Part shown: piece by piece, positions 49,381 through 54,481 of the stretch
How the letters are laid out: each line of letters starts with the position of its first letter
Position numbering within the stretch: the first letter of the stretch is position 1
Assembly: GCA_964462865.1 (NCBI GenBank)
Contig: CAYWZO010000005.1
Span: 1-54,481, forward strand
Reading direction: 5' to 3'
DNA length: 54,481 nt
From: Fen-1077 sp964462865
Lineage (GTDB): Bacteria > Chloroflexota > Dehalococcoidia > Dehalococcoidales > RBG-16-60-22
Notes under the pieces: generated by a model
Seen by the model: only the letters and a program-made list of their open reading frames with translations
Told to the model about the DNA's origin: nothing
Database searches by the model: none
Position numbers and translations under genes: made by a program

Positions 49381-51972
49381 ATGCCGGAAAAAGAAAGAAC
49401 GGTGGTGAAAGGACTCTCCGGGGCAGGTGTCACCGAAGATTCCAACTGCGTCCAGGTCGACATCAGGGACGGGAAAATCATCAGAATCAGGCCTTTTCAC
49501 TTCAACTGGAAATACGACCGCAAGCCCTGGAAGATAAAGGCCCGCGGCCAGGTCTTTGAAGCCAGCATGAAGACGTTGATACCCCCCTTTACCCTGGCCT
49601 ACAAGAACCGCGTCCATTCCCCCAACCGCACCCTCTACCCCCTCAAGCGCGTTGACTGGGACCCCAGCGGCGAGCGCAACCCGCAGAACCGCGGCCAGAG
49701 CAGGTACGTGCGTATTTCCTGGGATGAGGCCACCAGCATTATCGCCGGTGAAATTAAAAGGATCCAGAAAAAATACGGCCATACGGCCATTCTCCTGCAG
49801 GCGGACGGACACGGAGAGACCAAGGTGGTGCACGCCGCCCACGGCTGCAGCCGCAGGCTGCTTTCGCTGATGGGCGGTTACACCTGGCAGACCCGCAACT
49901 CGGACAGCTGGGAAGGCTGGTACTGGGGTGCCAAGCATGTCTGGGGCTGCGAGCCGGTTGGCAAGGCGGCCTACCAGTCTAATATTGTCCCGGATATCGC
50001 CGAGCATACCAATATGCTGCTTTTTATCGGCTGTGACCCGGAGACCACCACCTGGGGCTGGGGCGGGCAGACGGTCAGCCGCCTGTGCTACTGGTTCTCC
50101 GACCTGGGCATCAAGCAGGTCTATGTCTGCCCGGACCTGAACTACGGCGCCGCCGTCCACGCCGATAAGTGGATTCCGATACTGCCCAACACCGATGCCG
50201 CCCTGTACCTGGCCATCGCCTATCTCTGGCTGACACAGGGTACCTATGATAAAGAATACGTCAAGACCCACGTCGTCGGCTTTGAAAAGTTCGAGGCCTA
50301 TGTTCTGGGGGAAGAAGACGGCGTACCCAAGACGCCCACCTGGGCCTCGGCAAAAACCGGCGTACCCACGCGGATTATCAAGGCCCTAGCTAAAGCCTGG
50401 GCTGCCGGAGCGACCACCACCGTGCATGCTAATGGCGGTAACCTGGCCCGGGCGCCTTACTGCACGGAGAACATGCGCCTCGAGGTGTGCCTGCTGGGCA
50501 TGCAGGGCCTGGGTAAACCGGGGCGCCACATGTTCACCACCATCGAGTGGGGCCTCTTCGGCAATATGGACCCGCCGGAGTGGACCTTCGGCAAGACGAT
50601 CCCGGTCCCGCGCCATATGGTCTATCCCAACCTGGTGCCGGCCAACCGCGGCTTCGCCGTGGTGGGTGACGACCTGCCAGCCCAGATTATCTCCAAGGTG
50701 ATGATTACCGAGGCCCTGAATAATCCCCCCATTTCCTGGTACGGCACCACGCTCTGCCGCCAGCTCACGGAAAACCAGTTCGTGCAATACAAATATCCGG
50801 TGGACGGTTGCTCCGAGATTCACATGATTTGGACGGACACGCCGGCCCTGATGACCTGCTGGAACGATTCTAATTATACCGCCAAAGGCTACCGGAACCC
50901 CAAGATTGAATTCATGCTGGCGCAGCACCCCTGGATAGAAAACGACTGTCAGTTCGCCGATATTATCCTGCCGGTGACCACCAAGTTCGAGATTGATGAC
51001 ATCGGTATTGATAACTTTACCGCCGAGTTCGGCACCCTCTATCTCGACCAGAAATGCATCGAGCCCCGCGGCGAGTCACGCAGCGATTATGAGGTGGTCT
51101 GCGCCATTGCCGAGAAACTGGGCCTGCTGGAAGAATACACCGGCGGTAAGACTATCGACGAATGGATTAAACACGGCTTCGATAACTGCGGCGTCAAGCA
51201 CCTGGTATCCTGGGAAGAGTTCAAAGAGAAGGGCCACTTCGTCATCCCCAACGACCCGGACTGGGAGAAGTACGATATCGGCTTGAGAAAATTCGCCGAA
51301 GACCCGGAGAACAACCCCATTTCCACGCCGACCGGTAAGCTGGAATACTATTCACAGCGGCTGGCTGACCACTTCCCGGACGATAAGGAAAGGCCGCCCC
51401 TCCCCCGCTGGATTGAGCGGGGCGAGAGCCACGACGAGCGGCTCTCCGGCGACCGGGCGAAAAAATATCCCTTCCTCTGCTGCTCCAACCACCCCCGCTG
51501 GCGCGTCCACTCCCAGCACGACGATATGCAGTGGCTCCGGGAAATCCCCACCTGCAAGATAAAGGGGCCGGACGGCTACGCCTACCAGACGATGTGGATT
51601 AACCCCGCCGATGCCGCTAGAAAAGGCATTAAGACCGGCGATGTCGTCAAAGTGTTTAACGACAGGGGAGGCGTGCTCCTCGGCGCCTATGTCAACGAAA
51701 GGATTAGGCCCGGCGTTATCTACGTCGACCACGGCGCCAGGTACGACCCCATCGTTCCGGGCGAGCTGGACAGGGGCGGGGCCATCAACACCATTACCCC
51801 CCGTAAGACTGTCTCGAAGAACGCTACCGGCATGGTCTCCGGCGGTTTCCTGCTGGACGTGGAGCGCGTTAACCTGGACGAAATGCAAAGGCAGTACCCG
51901 GAGGCTTTCAACCGGCCTTATCATCGCGGTTCCGGCCTGACACTGGAAAGAATGTTCGCTGAAAAACAGTGA
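49381..51972 (+). CDS. Molybdopterin enzyme, pyrogallol-phloroglucinol transhydroxylase large-subunit type (paralogue 2)
   Basis: An 863-residue protein of the AthL type. There is no N-terminal iron-sulfur motif; ISWDEATSIIAGEI and RNSDSWEGWYWG are kept. His144, Asp175 and Ser176 match AthL His144, Asp174 and molybdenum ligand Ser175. The AthL Tyr404 segment is not kept; the region reads TTIEWGLFGNMDPPEW. It is very similar to the 28443 protein over most of its length (for example the NYGAAVHADKWIP and TYDKEY segments), so the two are recent paralogues. It is GC-rich and in tandem with a third copy 66 bases downstream. Confidence 0.88.
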   Translation: MPEKERTVVKGLSGAGVTEDSNCVQVDIRDGKIIRIRPFHFNWKYDRKPWKIKARGQVFEASMKTLIPPFTLAYKNRVHSPNRTLYPLKRVDWDPSGERNPQNRGQSRYVRISWDEATSIIAGEIKRIQKKYGHTAILLQADGHGETKVVHAAHGCSRRLLSLMGGYTWQTRNSDSWEGWYWGAKHVWGCEPVGKAAYQSNIVPDIAEHTNMLLFIGCDPETTTWGWGGQTVSRLCYWFSDLGIKQVYVCPDLNYGAAVHADKWIPILPNTDAALYLAIAYLWLTQGTYDKEYVKTHVVGFEKFEAYVLGEEDGVPKTPTWASAKTGVPTRIIKALAKAWAAGATTTVHANGGNLARAPYCTENMRLEVCLLGMQGLGKPGRHMFTTIEWGLFGNMDPPEWTFGKTIPVPRHMVYPNLVPANRGFAVVGDDLPAQIISKVMITEALNNPPISWYGTTLCRQLTENQFVQYKYPVDGCSEIHMIWTDTPALMTCWNDSNYTAKGYRNPKIEFMLAQHPWIENDCQFADIILPVTTKFEIDDIGIDNFTAEFGTLYLDQKCIEPRGESRSDYEVVCAIAEKLGLLEEYTGGKTIDEWIKHGFDNCGVKHLVSWEEFKEKGHFVIPNDPDWEKYDIGLRKFAEDPENNPISTPTGKLEYYSQRLADHFPDDKERPPLPRWIERGESHDERLSGDRAKKYPFLCCSNHPRWRVHSQHDDMQWLREIPTCKIKGPDGYAYQTMWINPADAARKGIKTGDVVKVFNDRGGVLLGAYVNERIRPGVIYVDHGARYDPIVPGELDRGGAINTITPRKTVSKNATGMVSGGFLLDVERVNLDEMQRQYPEAFNRPYHRGSGLTLERMFAEKQ

Positions 51973-52038
51973 TTTTCAGGTAATCGGTATATCGTAAAAA
52001 AAGAGACCAAAAAGTATAATTATCTGGGAGGAGAGCAA

Positions 52039-54481
52039 ATGCCGGAACAGGTTTTTATACAGTGCACGGTCGGCGGCCCCGTCAAGGTATACGTTAAAGA
52101 TGGTAAAATAACCAAGATGCGCCCTATAATCTTTGATGATAAGACGGACGCGCCGTCCTGGGTCATCAACGCCCGGGGACGCAAATTCACCCCGCCCCGT
52201 AAGACCACCCTCCAGACCTATGAAGTCCCGGAGAGGACCCGGGTCTACGCCGAGAACCGGATTAAATACCCGCTCCGGCGTAAGCATTTCGACCCCAAAG
52301 GCGAGCGCCATCCGGAGCTGCGTGGCAAGGACGAGTATGTCCGCATCTCCTGGGACGAGGCGCTGGACATCGTCGCCGGTGAAATCAAGCGTATCCGGCA
52401 GACCTACGGCCCGGCGGCCATCACGGCCATGACCTCCTCCCATCATAACTGGGGCTTCCTCCATTATAAACTCGGCCCGCTGGGGCGCTTCTTCAATATC
52501 CTGGGCTATACCTGCCTGTTCGATAACCCGGACAGCTGGGAAGGCTGGCAGTGGGGGGCAGTGCATACCTGGGGTTTCTGGTGGCGGCTGGGGCACTGCG
52601 AGCAGTCCGAGCTTTTGCAGGACGCCCTGAAGCATACCGAGCAGATTATCTTCTGGTCGGTCGACCCCAACAGCACCTCCTATATGTACAGCGGCCAGGA
52701 CAATCTGATATGGCGTATCTGGATGAAGGAACTGGGCATCAGGTTCGTGGTCATCGACCCCTATTGCAACTGCACCGCCAGTACCATGGGCGATAAATGG
52801 CTGGCCCCCCGCCCCGGTACGGACGCCGCTCTGGCAGAGGCCATCGGCTACGTGTGGATTAAAGAGGGGACTTACGATAAGTTCTTCGTCGAGAACCGCA
52901 CCTACGGCTTCGAGGAATGGAATAAGCATATTCTGGGCGAGACCGACGGCACGCCGAAGACGCCGGAATGGGCCGCCAGAATCTGCGACATCCCCGCCCA
53001 TGACATTAAGGCGCTGGCCCGGGAATGGGCGGCGAAAAAGACCATGCTGGCGGTGGGGAGTATCTTCGGCGCGACGGGCGCCTGCCGCGAGGCCTATGCC
53101 ACCGAGTGGGCGCGCCTGTGCGTCCTGCTCATGGCGATGCAGGGCTTCGGTAAGCCCGGCGTGAACTTCTGGGGCGGTACCGGCGGGGCGGCCCCGGTAG
53201 ATTATAGATTTAATATGCCGGGCTACTCCGAGAACGGCTGGGACGCCTTTGGCATCGTCGCCGATAAATCGTATTTCCCGGAGGGGAACAGTGTCACGCA
53301 GAAAGCCTACCGCCTGCTCCTGCCGGAAATCGTCATGAACCCGCCGGTAAGCTGGATAGGGGAGGGTTTCTGCGGCAACTCCGTCGAGCAGCAGTTCCAG
53401 CGTTTTACCTGTCCCGAGCCCGGCCCCAACGGCGCGCCCATCAAAATGATATACCGCCATGGCGGCTCATTCATCAGCACCATGACGGAGACCAACCGCT
53501 GGGTGCGCATGTACCAGCACCCCAACCTGGAGTTCGTGGTGATGCAGGACTGCCACTGGCAGAGCGAGACCAGGTTCGGCGACATCATCCTGCCCGCCTC
53601 CACCAACTTCGAGCACACCGACCTCTCCGAGTGGAACAGCGCCGGCGGCTACGGCTGCAATGATATGAACAACAACCACCGCGTTATCATCTACCAGCAA
53701 CAGTGCATCGAGCCGTTGTGGGAGTCCAAGCCGGACTACGAGATTTATACCCTGCTGGCGGACCGGCTCGGCTTCAAGGACAAGTATACCGAGGGCAACT
53801 CCTTTGAGGACTGGAACAAGAAGGTCTTCGAGTACTCCGATTTGCCCAAGTACGTTAAGTACGAAGACTTTAAAAAGAAGGGCTACTTCGTGGTGCCTTC
53901 CATGCCGCCCGACGCCGAGCCGCTGGTGTCCTTCCGCTGGTTCTACGAAGGGCGGCCCTGCGACCTGTACTCCGAGCCCAAGAATCCCTTCATCGGCACC
54001 GAGCGGGCGCACCTGCTGGGCACCCCCAGCGGCAAGGTCGAGTTCGTCTCCCAGACACTTCAGAAATTTGACCCCGATGATAAAGAAAGACCTCCGATGC
54101 CCCGCTACATCCCCTCCTGGGAAGGTTACAATACGAAGAAACTCACGAAAAAATACCCGCTGCAGCTGGTAAGCCCGCACCCCCGTTTCTCCTACCATAC
54201 GCATAACGACAACAAGAGCTACTGGCTGGATGATATCCCGCAGCACCGCGTTAGGAAAGACGGCTACACCTGGTGGCCGGTGCGCATCCATCCGGTGGAT
54301 GCGGACAAACGGGATATACATGATGGCGATATCGTCAAGGTCTATAACGGCCGCGGCGCGGTGCTCTGCGCCGCCCACGTGACCGAGCGCATCCGGCCGG
54401 GGACGGTGCACTCTTACGAGGCCGGGGCCAAGTACGACCCGCTGGAGCCGGGCAAGCCGGGCAGCATCGATAAAGGCGGCT
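52039..54481 (+). CDS. Molybdopterin enzyme, pyrogallol-phloroglucinol transhydroxylase large-subunit type (paralogue 3, cut by window end)
   Basis: The frame is open from the ATG at 52039 (GGGAGGAG site) to the window end, 814 codons, with perhaps 50-60 more beyond. It is the closest of the three to AthL of Pelobacter acidigallici: the start reads TVGGPVKVYVKDGKITKMRP, with DAPSW and FTPPRKT. The active-site set is complete: His135 (SSHHNWG), Asp165 and Ser166 (NPDSWEGW) and Tyr396 (MPGY). No iron-sulfur motif is seen. It is thus the best candidate for a true polyphenol transhydroxylase. The partner small subunit (AthS-like ferredoxin) is not seen before the window ends. Confidence 0.92.
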   Translation, partial: MPEQVFIQCTVGGPVKVYVKDGKITKMRPIIFDDKTDAPSWVINARGRKFTPPRKTTLQTYEVPERTRVYAENRIKYPLRRKHFDPKGERHPELRGKDEYVRISWDEALDIVAGEIKRIRQTYGPAAITAMTSSHHNWGFLHYKLGPLGRFFNILGYTCLFDNPDSWEGWQWGAVHTWGFWWRLGHCEQSELLQDALKHTEQIIFWSVDPNSTSYMYSGQDNLIWRIWMKELGIRFVVIDPYCNCTASTMGDKWLAPRPGTDAALAEAIGYVWIKEGTYDKFFVENRTYGFEEWNKHILGETDGTPKTPEWAARICDIPAHDIKALAREWAAKKTMLAVGSIFGATGACREAYATEWARLCVLLMAMQGFGKPGVNFWGGTGGAAPVDYRFNMPGYSENGWDAFGIVADKSYFPEGNSVTQKAYRLLLPEIVMNPPVSWIGEGFCGNSVEQQFQRFTCPEPGPNGAPIKMIYRHGGSFISTMTETNRWVRMYQHPNLEFVVMQDCHWQSETRFGDIILPASTNFEHTDLSEWNSAGGYGCNDMNNNHRVIIYQQQCIEPLWESKPDYEIYTLLADRLGFKDKYTEGNSFEDWNKKVFEYSDLPKYVKYEDFKKKGYFVVPSMPPDAEPLVSFRWFYEGRPCDLYSEPKNPFIGTERAHLLGTPSGKVEFVSQTLQKFDPDDKERPPMPRYIPSWEGYNTKKLTKKYPLQLVSPHPRFSYHTHNDNKSYWLDDIPQHRVRKDGYTWWPVRIHPVDADKRDIHDGDIVKVYNGRGAVLCAAHVTERIRPGTVHSYEAGAKYDPLEPGKPGSIDKGG

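Noticed and set aside
51976..54411. Leftward open frames of 494 and 314 codons
   Set aside because: They are antisense to the third transhydroxylase-like gene, whose high third-position GC removes stop codons on the other strand; the translations are rich in Gly/Val/Pro without motifs.
1..54481. CRISPR array or prophage
   Set aside because: No regularly spaced repeats with unique spacers and no phage structural, integrase or transposase genes were seen.

Overview
The window looks like chromosomal DNA of a strictly anaerobic bacterium, most probably a Dehalococcoidia-type member of the Chloroflexota. This is inferred from gene content: glycyl-radical, corrinoid and low-potential 2-hydroxyacyl-CoA dehydratase/benzoyl-CoA reductase-type chemistry, many molybdopterin enzymes, Thr-rich lipoproteins and paired DegV proteins. 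No 16S rRNA or other definitive marker is present.

Layout. (a) 1-10.5 kb is a housekeeping block: tRNA-Glu and tRNA-Gln, rnc, a 52-codon basic/acidic protein, acyP, a leftward molybdenum-cofactor operon (mobA-moeA-mobB-DUF362-small Cys protein), a HAD/P-loop kinase fusion, a UPF0173 hydrolase, pepA and a lipoprotein serpin. (b) 10.6-26.7 kb is a leftward run. In transcription order it holds a glycyl-radical enzyme, a class III CoA-transferase, a five-gene oligopeptide-type ABC importer, a four-gene benzoyl-CoA reductase/2-hydroxyacyl-CoA dehydratase set (two catalytic-type subunits and two ATPase activators), a second class III CoA-transferase and a MarR regulator. (c) 27.1-34.0 kb reads rightward: an enolase-superfamily enzyme, a molybdopterin enzyme of the pyrogallol-phloroglucinol transhydroxylase large-subunit type, and a methyltransferase / corrinoid protein / methyltransferase trio. 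A leftward molybdopterin oxidoreductase with its four-cluster ferredoxin subunit follows (34.1-36.8 kb). (d) tRNA-Leu lies at 37.0 kb. A degenerate copy of its 3' end, in the same orientation, sits at 26.9 kb, so the 10 kb between may be a mobile island. (e) 37.3-46 kb is mixed: PadR with a membrane protein, degV-plsY-degV, a ModE-type regulator, a DUF4349/PKD lipoprotein, an MBL hydrolase, a universal stress protein, a degenerate receiver and a prepilin-like protein. (f) 46.1-49.0 kb is a leftward CoA-transferase A/B pair with a D-2-hydroxyacid dehydrogenase. (g) 49.4 kb to the right edge holds two more transhydroxylase-like molybdopterin genes in tandem, the last cut by the window end.

How it may fit together (inference). 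The corrinoid methyltransferase trio could strip O-methyl groups from methoxylated aromatics. The transhydroxylase-like enzymes could then rearrange the resulting polyphenols. The ABC importer, CoA-transferases, glycyl-radical enzyme and benzoyl-CoA-reductase-like set could take up, activate and reduce aromatic or hydroxy acids. The local mobA/moeA/mobB genes and the ModE-type regulator would support the molybdenum demand of at least four molybdopterin enzymes. An alternative reading of part of the set (2-hydroxyacid dehydrogenase, GctAB-type CoA-transferase, HgdABC-type dehydratase) is the hydroxyglutarate pathway; the sequence alone does not settle which applies.
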